11,475 bases of DNA, taken from positions 1 to 11,475 of the forward strand of contig JAEDMC010000095.1 of assembly GCA_016303225.1 (NCBI GenBank). Reading direction: 5' to 3'. Positions 1-7,429 of the stretch are shown here, piece after piece (within the stretch, counting starts at the first letter, position 1; each line of letters opens with the position of its first letter). Under the pieces are notes generated by a model, which had not been told where the DNA came from, searched no databases, and saw only the letters and a list, made by a program, of their open reading frames with translations. Both the position numbers and the translations under genes were made by a program. Source of the DNA: Kiritimatiellia bacterium (GTDB lineage Bacteria > Verrucomicrobiota > Kiritimatiellia > RFP12 > UBA1067).

Positions 1-2
1 AT

Positions 3-491
3 TTTAAGGATGGTCGGATAAATTGGTCGCAGTGCTATTTCGTAGATAAGGCACGATACGACCAGGACAAGTATATTCAGATCAAGAAAGACGATGTCTT
101 GGTGTCAAAGGATGGAACCATTGGGAAAGTGGCCTTCTTGGATGATGTCCCAGGGGAAGGGACGCTAAATAGTGGAGTATTTGTAATCCGTTCGACCGAT
201 AAAATGATTGATCAACCGTACCTCGCATGGGTGTTTTTGTCGAGGTGGTTTGATGATTTTATTGATCGACTTGTGGCCGGATCTACAATTGTTCACCTGT
301 ATCAAAAAGATATTGTCGGGTTCGAGTTTCCTGTTCCTCCCACCCTCGCCGAGCAGAAGGCGATTGCGGCGGTGTTGTCCGATATGGATGCGGAGATTGC
401 GTCGTTGGAGTCGCAGCGGGCGAAGTATGAAAGCATCAAGCAGGGCATGATGCAGGAGTTGCTTACGGGTAAGACAAGGCTGGAGGATTGA
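3..491 (+). CDS. hsdS: Type I restriction-modification specificity subunit HsdS, C-terminal part (5' end outside window)
   Basis: HsdS recognises the DNA target for a type I restriction-modification complex and docks the HsdM and HsdR subunits. The frame is open from base 3 to a TGA at 489-491, giving 162 residues; the usual subunit is about 400-450, so this is the end of the second target-recognition domain plus the conserved C-terminal region. What shows it: the recognition-domain signature DVLVSKDGTIGKVAFL (residues 31-46), then PPTLAEQKAIAAVLSDMD and the closing helix IKQGMMQELLTGKTRL, both hallmarks of HsdS. Everything before about base 340 is near 44% GC while the conserved end is near 58%, as expected if the recognition domain was swapped. 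The stop is followed one base later by the next start, so the two are cotranscribed. Family assignment is firm; target sequence cannot be read. Confidence 0.95.
   Translation, partial: FKDGRINWSQCYFVDKARYDQDKYIQIKKDDVLVSKDGTIGKVAFLDDVPGEGTLNSGVFVIRSTDKMIDQPYLAWVFLSRWFDDFIDRLVAGSTIVHLYQKDIVGFEFPVPPTLAEQKAIAAVLSDMDAEIASLESQRAKYESIKQGMMQELLTGKTRLED
482..487 (+). promoter_or_regulatory. Ribosome binding site of the DUF4365 gene
   Basis: GGAGGA lies inside the last codons of hsdS, six to seven bases before the ATG at 493. It supports that start and means translation of the downstream gene is nested in the hsdS message. Confidence 0.7.
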
Positions 492-492
492 G

Positions 493-1491
493 ATGGAGAA
501 CTTATTTAAAAATCATTCTGAGGGTGCCAAAACGAGACCACAGTCGCATATTATTGGGGAACAGGCAGTAGAGATTCTCAGAAGCCTATTGCCCAAACAA
601 TGGGTTGTGCGTCAATTCGCGCCTGATTATGGAATTGACCTTGACGTGGAGTTGTTTTCGTCCGATAAGGGGCATGCTTTGGGGGAGCATGTCTTTGTCC
701 AGGTTAAAGGCGTTAAAGGCGTTAGATCGAAGACGGTTGCCGTTTATGGGCGTATGAATGTCGAATGTTCAAACGAAACAACGGGCGAAGAATTCGAGGC
801 TGAGGTTGTTCAACACCAACTTGATACAAAACTGATAACGACAATAGAGGAAATGGGGAGTGCAGTAGTTGTGCTTCTGGCAGTAGTAGATGTTGAGTCT
901 AGAAAAGCATATTTAGTTTGTTTAAATGATTACATTGAGAAAATCCTTATTCCGGAAAACAGTGAGTATGATGAGCAAGGTCATGTTACGATAAACATTC
1001 CTGTTGAGAATGTCCTGTGTGAAGGGAAGGGGATTGAGATTATCGAATGGTATGGTAAACGGGCAAAACTGTATGCATTTTTCAACAAGGTTAACTATCA
1101 ACAAAGTGAATTAGGTTATTGTGTAGGCGACAAAGTTAAGATGGCAAGACATTTTGCTCGAATATTGGCGCGGCTTGATGTTTGGAGTGCGGGCGGTCAA
1201 TGGGGTGCGTTAAGAATATACCAGGATGAGCTGCAATATTTTTATGATCACGGGTTGACGAAGATTGCAGCTGGATTGTTGTCTGACGATCGTAAGAATG
1301 GAAAAGACATTGAGGCCTGCGAATGGGATGCGACATTTTGTGGAGAAGGTGTGAGTTTGAAAGAAGTGCATACGGTTCAGGGTATTCACTTCTTGTGGCA
1401 GCAACTAAATACTTTGGCGCATGTGTTTGAGGATGTTGCGAAGGAATGGTTCCTGCCTACAGGGTTGATGCAGACTATGAAGAAATGCTAA
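493..1491 (+). CDS. DUF4365-type protein, predicted PD-(D/E)XK-like nuclease domain
   Basis: This 332-residue protein has an N-terminal DUF4365-like domain. The visible pattern is IIGEQAVEIL (20-29), then FAPDYGIDLDVEL (42-54) and VFVQVKGVKG (67-76). The spacing of E23, D49 and Q70-x-K72 fits a PD-(D/E)XK-like nuclease core, with Q in place of the usual acidic residue, a variant known in related families. The C-terminal half (about 160-332) I do not recognise. The gene sits between hsdS and hsdR, one base after the hsdS stop and with a good ribosome binding site, so it belongs to the restriction operon. Its GC is only about 40-45% (one 60-base line is 27%), far below hsdR, which suggests separate acquisition. 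It may be an accessory nuclease or an independent defence gene riding in the operon; its activity is inference. Confidence 0.8.
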   Translation: MENLFKNHSEGAKTRPQSHIIGEQAVEILRSLLPKQWVVRQFAPDYGIDLDVELFSSDKGHALGEHVFVQVKGVKGVRSKTVAVYGRMNVECSNETTGEEFEAEVVQHQLDTKLITTIEEMGSAVVVLLAVVDVESRKAYLVCLNDYIEKILIPENSEYDEQGHVTINIPVENVLCEGKGIEIIEWYGKRAKLYAFFNKVNYQQSELGYCVGDKVKMARHFARILARLDVWSAGGQWGALRIYQDELQYFYDHGLTKIAAGLLSDDRKNGKDIEACEWDATFCGEGVSLKEVHTVQGIHFLWQQLNTLAHVFEDVAKEWFLPTGLMQTMKKC

Positions 1492-1502
1492 TCAACTATT
1501 TA

Positions 1503-1508
1503 GGGAGA
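1503..1508 (+). promoter_or_regulatory. Ribosome binding site of hsdR
   Basis: GGGAGA sits seven bases before the ATG at 1516 in the 24-base gap after the DUF4365 gene. It fixes the hsdR start. No promoter or terminator is visible in this gap. Confidence 0.7.
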
Positions 1509-1515
1509 AATAGAC

Positions 1516-4500
1516 ATGACCATTGAAATCGAACGCGCTGTTCAGAATCGGGTGATTGCGCTTCTGCGCTCGAAGCTCGGGTATGGGTATTGGGGAAATC
1601 TCAAGGACCAGGACAACGGCAACATCAATGCCGCGGTGCTGGAGGAGTTCCTGTCCAATGTGCAGAAGCTGACGAAGGCGCAGATCTCGGGCGTTGTCGC
1701 CAAGTTCAAGCAGGCGGCGCACTGCACGAACAAGACGGCGCTCTACAATGCTAACAAGGACGTGTATCGCATGTTGCGTTTCCCCGTGCCCGTTCCGACC
1801 GAGCCGGGCAAGCCGATGAAGCAGGCGTGGCTCGTGGACTGGAAGAATCCGCTCAACAACATCTTCTCGATCGCTGAAGAGGTCAGCGTTCCAACGACCG
1901 GCGGTGAGGCCACGCATCGACGTCCTGACGTGTGTCTTTATGTGAACGGCATCCTGTTCGGCGTCATCGAACTCAAGAAAGCGACCGTGTCCATCGAGGA
2001 GGGTGTCCGCCAGAACTGGCGCAACCAACAGGACGGCGAGATCCCCGGCTTTTTCTCGACGACGCAGTTGCTGGTTTCTGGAAGCGAATCCGAGGGCATC
2101 AAGTACGGGACGACGCTGACGCCGCCGAAGTACTGGCTCAAATGGAAAGAACCGTGCGGGAAACCATGTGCGGAGAGCGTGTTCACGCCTGCGGAGGTGA
2201 AGAACGCGATGGACCGCTCAATCCTTCAGATGTTCGAGCCGAAGCGGTTCCTGGGACTCGTCCACGATTCCATCGTCTTCGACGCGGGCGTGAAGAAGGT
2301 GATGCGTCCGAACCAGATCTTCGCGCTCGATGCCGCCAAGCCGCGAATCGAGAAGAAGGAAAGCGGCATCATCTGGCACACGCAGGGGTCGGGCAAGTCG
2401 TTGATGATGGTCTGGCTCGCGCAGTGGATCCGCGAGAACCAGGCGGACGCCCGCGTTGTCATCATCACCGACCGCGACGAACTCGACAAGCAGATCACCA
2501 ACGGATTCCGCGAAGCGGGTGAGAAGCCGCATCAGGCGGCCAGCGGAGACGATCTCATCGCGACGCTGAATACGAGCACGGACTGGCTGGTGACGTCGCT
2601 CGTCCACAAGTTCGGCATCGCCCGCAATCCGACGGCGGAGAAGCTCTCGGCCATCGACAAGAAGCTGCGCGGCAAGCCGACGGTCTCGCAGTACATGGAG
2701 CAGATCGCCGAGCATCTCCCTGCCGGATTCAAGGCGAAGGGGAACATCTACGTGTTCGTCGACGAGTGCCATCGCACGCAGGGCGGCATGCTCAACAAGG
2801 CCATGAAGAAGATCATGGGCGAGGGCGTGATGCTGATCGGCTTCACGGGTACGCCGCTCCTGCGCGTCGACAAGGGCGAGCTGACGTCCGCGGCGAACTT
2901 CGGCACGTACATCCACACCTACAAGTTCGACGAGGCGGTGAAGGACGGCGTGATCCTCGACCTTCGCTACGAGGCGCGGGACGTCGAGCAGCAGCTCAAG
3001 GAGGACGTCACGTTCGACACCCTCTTCGACGAGTCGACGAAGTCGCTGACGCCGCGGGCCAAGGAGGATCTCAAGACGCGGTGGGCGAACATGCAGAACC
3101 TGTTCTCGTCGAAGGAACGGATCACCCGCATCGTCGCCGACATCTGCAAGGACATGATGCTCAAGCCCGCGCTCAAGAACGGTTGGGGCAACGCGATGCT
3201 CGTGTGCGAGAACGTCTATCAGGCGTTTCGGTACTATGACATGTTCGAGTACGGTGGAACGCCCCTGAAGGGCCGCTGCGCCGTCGTGACCAGCTATGAC
3301 GGGAAGACCCCGGATCTTTCGGAGGGGTATACCGGCGATGCGGCGACCGAGGCCGAGTACAAGCACAAGATTGCCAAGTACATGTTTGGCGACCGCACCC
3401 CCGAGGAGTTCGAGGAGTGGGCGAAGGACTGGTTCATCAACCATCCAGGCGCGATGAAGCTGCTGATCGTCGTGGACAAGCTGCTGACGGGGTTTGACGC
3501 GCCGTCCTGCACCTATCTCTACATCGACAAGAAGATGGTCGACCACACGCTCTTCCAGGCGATCTGCCGCGTGAACCGGCTCAACGGCGAGAACAAGGAT
3601 TTCGGGCACATCGTCGACTACAAGCATCTCTTCGAGAACATCCAGGGCGCGATCGAGGATTATACGAACGGAGCGTTCTCCGGCTACGACAAGGAGGATG
3701 TCGCCGGGCTCCTGACGAACGACGTCGAGGCCGGGAAGCGCGATCTCGAAGAGGCGCTCGAAAAGTGTCGTGCGCTCGCCGAGCCGGTGAAAGCGCCGAA
3801 GACGATCGATGAATATTTCGACTGGTTCTGCTACGATCAGGTGGCGACACCGGCGGAAGACCACGCGGATGAACTGCAGAAGAACGCCCAGAAGCGCGAA
3901 GACTTCTATCAGGCGTGTTTCGCGGCGGTCCGTGCGTTTGCCGCGATCGCGGTCGAGATCCGCAAGGTGTACACGGACGAGGAGGCGTTGGCGCTCAAGA
4001 ACGAGGTGAAGGACTTCGATCAGATCCGGGATGCGATCATGAAACGCTGCGGCGACTTCGCGGACCTGAAGCAGTTCGATGCGGAGATGCGGGCGCTGCT
4101 GGACGACTACGTGACGGCCTCCCATGCGACGAAGCTGGGGGATCTCGACAACTTCTCCTTCCTCGACGTCATCAAGAAGGATGAAAACGGGAAGCCGGAA
4201 TCCACGGATACAGAGGAGACCGAGGCGGCGGGTGGCGAGCGCGGGGTCGCCGAGACGATGGCCGCGAACGTGCGCCGGTATGTCTTCCGCAAGCGCGAGA
4301 CGAACCCGGCCGAGTTCCGCAAGTTCTCCGAGCGCATCAATCGTCTGCTGGCCGACTATCTCCAGGAGAAGATTGAATACAAGAAATTCCTCGAGGACAT
4401 GGTGAAGCTGTGCGAGGAGCTCAAGGCCGAAAAGGAGAGCCGTGATCCGCGGATCGATACGGAGGCCAAGAAGAATCTGCTGGATAACCTGGGCGGAGAT

Positions 4501-4710
4501 GTCGAGCTCGCTCTCAGGGTCTACGATGCGGTTGTGGCGTCCGTGAAACCGGGATTCCGGACGAACACGGTGCGTCGCAAGAAAGTCGAGCATGCGCTCG
4601 CGATCGCGCTGGCCGGGACGGATTACAAGTTCGCGGAGATCTACCGGATCGTCGAACGGCTGGCCGAGTTCGACGGCGAGTCAATGGACGTCGGGGCGGA
4701 GCTGATGTAA
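1516..4710 (+). CDS. hsdR: Type I restriction endonuclease subunit HsdR
   Basis: HsdR is the motor and nuclease of a type I restriction complex: it translocates unmethylated DNA with ATP and cuts at a distance. The 1064-residue length is normal for the family. Domains in order: an N-terminal PD-(D/E)XK nuclease with D138 and E152-L-K154 inside RRPDVCLYVNGILFGVIELK; a superfamily 2 helicase with Walker A TQGSGKS (289-295), motif II DECH (416-419) and TGTP (444-447); a second RecA lobe with VVDKLLTGFDAP (652-663) and motif VI QAICRVNR (681-688); then a charged helical C-terminal part (about 770-1064) that would bind the HsdM/HsdS core. All key residues are present, so it looks functional. GC is high, unlike the gene before it. 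The stop TAA touches the ATG of the next gene, implying coupled translation. Confidence 0.97.
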   Translation: MTIEIERAVQNRVIALLRSKLGYGYWGNLKDQDNGNINAAVLEEFLSNVQKLTKAQISGVVAKFKQAAHCTNKTALYNANKDVYRMLRFPVPVPTEPGKPMKQAWLVDWKNPLNNIFSIAEEVSVPTTGGEATHRRPDVCLYVNGILFGVIELKKATVSIEEGVRQNWRNQQDGEIPGFFSTTQLLVSGSESEGIKYGTTLTPPKYWLKWKEPCGKPCAESVFTPAEVKNAMDRSILQMFEPKRFLGLVHDSIVFDAGVKKVMRPNQIFALDAAKPRIEKKESGIIWHTQGSGKSLMMVWLAQWIRENQADARVVIITDRDELDKQITNGFREAGEKPHQAASGDDLIATLNTSTDWLVTSLVHKFGIARNPTAEKLSAIDKKLRGKPTVSQYMEQIAEHLPAGFKAKGNIYVFVDECHRTQGGMLNKAMKKIMGEGVMLIGFTGTPLLRVDKGELTSAANFGTYIHTYKFDEAVKDGVILDLRYEARDVEQQLKEDVTFDTLFDESTKSLTPRAKEDLKTRWANMQNLFSSKERITRIVADICKDMMLKPALKNGWGNAMLVCENVYQAFRYYDMFEYGGTPLKGRCAVVTSYDGKTPDLSEGYTGDAATEAEYKHKIAKYMFGDRTPEEFEEWAKDWFINHPGAMKLLIVVDKLLTGFDAPSCTYLYIDKKMVDHTLFQAICRVNRLNGENKDFGHIVDYKHLFENIQGAIEDYTNGAFSGYDKEDVAGLLTNDVEAGKRDLEEALEKCRALAEPVKAPKTIDEYFDWFCYDQVATPAEDHADELQKNAQKREDFYQACFAAVRAFAAIAVEIRKVYTDEEALALKNEVKDFDQIRDAIMKRCGDFADLKQFDAEMRALLDDYVTASHATKLGDLDNFSFLDVIKKDENGKPESTDTEETEAAGGERGVAETMAANVRRYVFRKRETNPAEFRKFSERINRLLADYLQEKIEYKKFLEDMVKLCEELKAEKESRDPRIDTEAKKNLLDNLGGDVELALRVYDAVVASVKPGFRTNTVRRKKVEHALAIALAGTDYKFAEIYRIVERLAEFDGESMDVGAELM

Positions 4711-5415
4711 ATGACTGTATCGGGCATAGAAGTCGCGGTCGAGCGCAAAGCGATCAAGCACACGCACCTTTCGGTCTTCCCGCCGGACGCGCGTGTGCAT
4801 GTGAGTGCGCCGCTCGACTTGTCCGAGGCCGATCTGCGGAGCTTCCTCGTCTCCAAGACGCCGTGGCTGCGCAAGCAGATCGCCGCGGTCCTGGCACAAC
4901 CACGGCAGGCCCGGCGCGAATACGTGAGCGGAGAGAATGTGTATCTTCTCGGCAAGCGCTACCGGTTGGTGGTGAAGAAGGACGAGGCGGCCGCTTCGGT
5001 CCGCATCGAAGGCAAGAATGTGGTCCTCGCAGGACGCGGCCTGGAGGCCCGCACGGCGCGGGAGGACCGGATCGTCGAATGGTACCGGGATGAGCTGAAG
5101 CGCGCCCTGACGCGGCTTGTGGCGCGTTGTGCGGCGAGCGCCGGGGAAGAGAACGAGATCTCGTTCGAGGTTCGGCGGATGCGGAACCTATGGGGCTCGT
5201 GCAATGCCCGGAAGCGGCGGATCTGGTTTAACCTGGCGCTCGCCCGCGTGCCGATCCGGTGCATCGAATATGTCGTGACACACGAAATCGTCCATTTGTC
5301 CGTGCCGAATCATTCCGTCCTCTTCGAGCGGAAGATGGACAGGCGCCTGCCGCGGTGGCGAGAAGCACGGAAAGAACTCAATGATTTCATCGCCCTGCCG
5401 TTGGGTGAGGAGTAA
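4711..5415 (+). CDS. YgjP-like (DUF45, M48-type) zinc metallopeptidase
   Basis: A 234-residue protein of the YgjP/DUF45 metallopeptidase family. The C-terminal part has the family's conserved block RMRNLWGSCNARKRRIWFNL (157-174 region) and the zinc motif HEIVH (191-195), followed by NHSVLFERKM with H201 as the likely third zinc ligand. No signal peptide or membrane segment is seen, so it should be cytoplasmic. It starts on the base after the hsdR stop (TAAATG), so it is translated with hsdR. Genes of this family are often found beside type I restriction genes, but what it does there is not established; processing of a restriction subunit is only a guess. The N-terminal 100 residues carry the usual family beta-rich region. 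A further 27 codons stay open in frame after its TAA (see separate entry). Confidence 0.92.
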   Translation: MTVSGIEVAVERKAIKHTHLSVFPPDARVHVSAPLDLSEADLRSFLVSKTPWLRKQIAAVLAQPRQARREYVSGENVYLLGKRYRLVVKKDEAAASVRIEGKNVVLAGRGLEARTAREDRIVEWYRDELKRALTRLVARCAASAGEENEISFEVRRMRNLWGSCNARKRRIWFNLALARVPIRCIEYVVTHEIVHLSVPNHSVLFERKMDRRLPRWREARKELNDFIALPLGEE

Positions 5416-5499
5416 GTTAGCTATCGGGACCACAAGTCCGAATTTGACGGCAGCATGTCGCCGACACTCGATTTCTCGAAGTTTGATGAGATGACATAA
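5416..5499 (+). other. In-frame open tail after the metallopeptidase stop; possible gene remnant
   Basis: Most of the 97-base gap between the metallopeptidase and the Argonaute reads on in the metallopeptidase frame for 27 codons to a second TAA (5497-5499). The peptide, ending in SPTLDFSKFDEMT, looks protein-like and has GC-rich third positions in about two thirds of codons. It has no start of its own with a ribosome site. It could be a lost extension of the metallopeptidase, the tail of a deleted gene, or chance. No terminator hairpin of any strength is visible in this gap. Confidence 0.25.
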
Positions 5500-5500
5500 A

Positions 5501-5505
5501 GAGAG
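5501..5505 (+). promoter_or_regulatory. Weak ribosome binding site of the Argonaute gene
   Basis: GAGAG lies seven bases before the ATG at 5513. The same frame has a stop (TGA) at 5492-5494 and no other start between, so 5513 is the only reasonable start. Confidence 0.5.
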
Positions 5506-5512
5506 CGGTCGT

Positions 5513-7429
5513 ATGGACAAGAGCATAACACTAAACTTTCTGCCGATCGGGCCTGTTGATTACAGCGTGCCGTGCTTCTGTCGACCTGTATCGTCTCCGA
5601 CGGAGGCGCGGCAGCATCCTGATGACTATCTTTACATCAAGCATGGAGATTCGGGGATAACGAAGTTCTGGCTGACGGCGACGTGCAGGGCCGGATTCGC
5701 GCCGTACCGCTTCAGATTGTCTGAACATCCCGGCGCGGGTACTTGGGCTTTGAAGACGATGTTGTCACCCGCTCTGATCGATCATCTCAATCGACAGGGA
5801 TGTCATGCGGCGGCGTCCGGGCGGTTGTTCGGTGGAATTGACGTAAAGGTGAAGCAGTATCCGGCGGGATGGCAGGGATTCAAGTGTGAGTTCACATGGA
5901 TTCCGTCCATCGCACGACACGGGTTGCTCGTCCGATTCCATTTCTTCCGAAATCCGGCTGCAACCCGGACGGCGGATGTACAGAAGCTGAGTCTCAGCGT
6001 CAACAAGTTCGGTTCTCCGAACAAGGACATGTACGCTGATCTCCGGCAGTGGCTAATGGCATTTTTCGACCGTTTCATCGCCGGGCGGGAATTCTCGCCA
6101 GCCGCTGGTATGCAGAAGCTCCGGTTCGAGGAGTATTGCCAGATGCCGAGCTGCACGCTTCGTGACCGAACTTATGTGTTTCATGGTGGGCAGCAGAGCG
6201 CCAGCAGGCCGTATTTCGGGATTCGCTCGTTCGGTCCGTATCGGAAGATAGATGATGTTCCGACGTTCGTTTTCGTCTTCGCGAACGAGGATCGCGACGC
6301 GGCCCGCTTTCTGTATTTCAGTCTCCTTGGAAGCGAATATCCCGAGAAGTTCCCTGGCATGAGCGCGTATTTCGGGACTCCGTTTTCCAGGGAGAACATC
6401 AAGCACGTCGTGATCGAAGGACATACGTGGAATGAGTATTCGCGTGTGGTGAAGACGATTGACGATTCCAATTGGAAACATCCCGTCTGCATTGTCCTGA
6501 TGCCTGGCGGAGCCTGCGAATATTATCTGCAGAAGTCAATTTTTCTGAAGCACGGCATCCCGACCCAGGACGTTCTTGTTTCGCGACTGTCCAACAAGAA
6601 CAGCTTCCAGTGGTCCATCGCCGGGCTTGCCTTGCAGCTCTTCTGCAAGGCGGGGGGAATCCCGTGGTGCGTACAGACGCAGAATGCGAACTCGCTCATC
6701 ATGGGAATCAGTCAGCTGTGGGACGACAGGGAGGGGGCGCGTAACCGGCTTGTCGCCTATTCGGTCACCACGGATGCGAGCGGATTGTTCAGGGACATTC
6801 GAACGCTGTCGAACCAGAGTACGATGGACAACTATGTCGCGGATCTGGCTGCGAGACTGAAGGCGCAGCTGATCGAATGGGGAAGGCGGGAGCGCCCGGA
6901 CAGGATTGTGCTTCATTGTTCGTTTCGTCTGAAGAAGCGGGCCATGAATGCCATTCGCCGCGTCGTGGCTGAAATCCGCTCGAGCGAGGAGTGGCATCCG
7001 AAAATCGTGGTGACACGCGTCGACTTCTCACATCCCTACCTTGGGTTTGACGTCGAGCGGGGTTCCTGCGTTCCACGTGAGAATTCGTATGTGAAGCTCG
7101 GCAACGGTCGGTTCCTCTTATGGACTGATGGGGCGGTGGATACGATGCCGATGCGCAACAGGCCGTCATATCCGTTGTATGTCTGTATCGACCGCAGCGA
7201 TGATGTCATGACCGACCAAGACGAACAGTCCGTTCTTGACGACCTCGGCAACCTCGCAGGCGTCAACTGGCGTGGTTTCAACGCGAGGGCAAAGCCCGCC
7301 TCCGTGAATTATTGCCAGCTTGTCGGCGACTTTATTCACGAACTGTCCGAGCAGGAGGGCGCAATCCGTGCGACGGGCTATGATTTCCAAATTCCTGAAC
7401 TTGAACTTGTGATCCCTTGGTTCCTATGA
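5513..7429 (+). CDS. Prokaryotic Argonaute with inactive PIWI domain (long-B-like)
   Basis: A 638-residue Argonaute-like protein, expected to bind a short nucleic-acid guide and recognise matching invader sequence. Residues 1-235 are an N-terminal/PAZ-like region I cannot subdivide. The MID side opens with the hallmark YFGIRSFGPY (234-243). The guide 5'-phosphate pocket is readable: Y337/Y338, K341, Q352 in GIPTQDV, and K379 in CKAGGIPW (378-385). The PIWI fold follows: LIMGIS (395-400), IVLHCS (465-470) and the terminal NWRGFNARAKPASVNY (585-600). Where active Argonautes have aspartates, this has S400 and S470, and no glutamate finger stands out, so target slicing is predicted absent. It is longer than short pAgos (about 450-500 residues) and has its own N-terminal half, which fits the inactive long-B group. 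Its stop overlaps the SIR2 start. GC is about 52-54%, lower than hsdR. Confidence 0.88.
   Translation: MDKSITLNFLPIGPVDYSVPCFCRPVSSPTEARQHPDDYLYIKHGDSGITKFWLTATCRAGFAPYRFRLSEHPGAGTWALKTMLSPALIDHLNRQGCHAAASGRLFGGIDVKVKQYPAGWQGFKCEFTWIPSIARHGLLVRFHFFRNPAATRTADVQKLSLSVNKFGSPNKDMYADLRQWLMAFFDRFIAGREFSPAAGMQKLRFEEYCQMPSCTLRDRTYVFHGGQQSASRPYFGIRSFGPYRKIDDVPTFVFVFANEDRDAARFLYFSLLGSEYPEKFPGMSAYFGTPFSRENIKHVVIEGHTWNEYSRVVKTIDDSNWKHPVCIVLMPGGACEYYLQKSIFLKHGIPTQDVLVSRLSNKNSFQWSIAGLALQLFCKAGGIPWCVQTQNANSLIMGISQLWDDREGARNRLVAYSVTTDASGLFRDIRTLSNQSTMDNYVADLAARLKAQLIEWGRRERPDRIVLHCSFRLKKRAMNAIRRVVAEIRSSEEWHPKIVVTRVDFSHPYLGFDVERGSCVPRENSYVKLGNGRFLLWTDGAVDTMPMRNRPSYPLYVCIDRSDDVMTDQDEQSVLDDLGNLAGVNWRGFNARAKPASVNYCQLVGDFIHELSEQEGAIRATGYDFQIPELELVIPWFL

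Noticed and set aside
2218..4593. Long open frame of 791 codons on the - strand, opposite hsdR
   Set aside because: It mirrors the GC-rich codon pattern of hsdR, whose motifs are unmistakable; its translation is Arg/Leu/Val/His-rich with no recognisable domain.
5425..5442. Possible hairpin CGGGAC-CACAA-GTCCG as a terminator before the Argonaute gene
   Set aside because: The stem is only four or five imperfect pairs and no T run follows.
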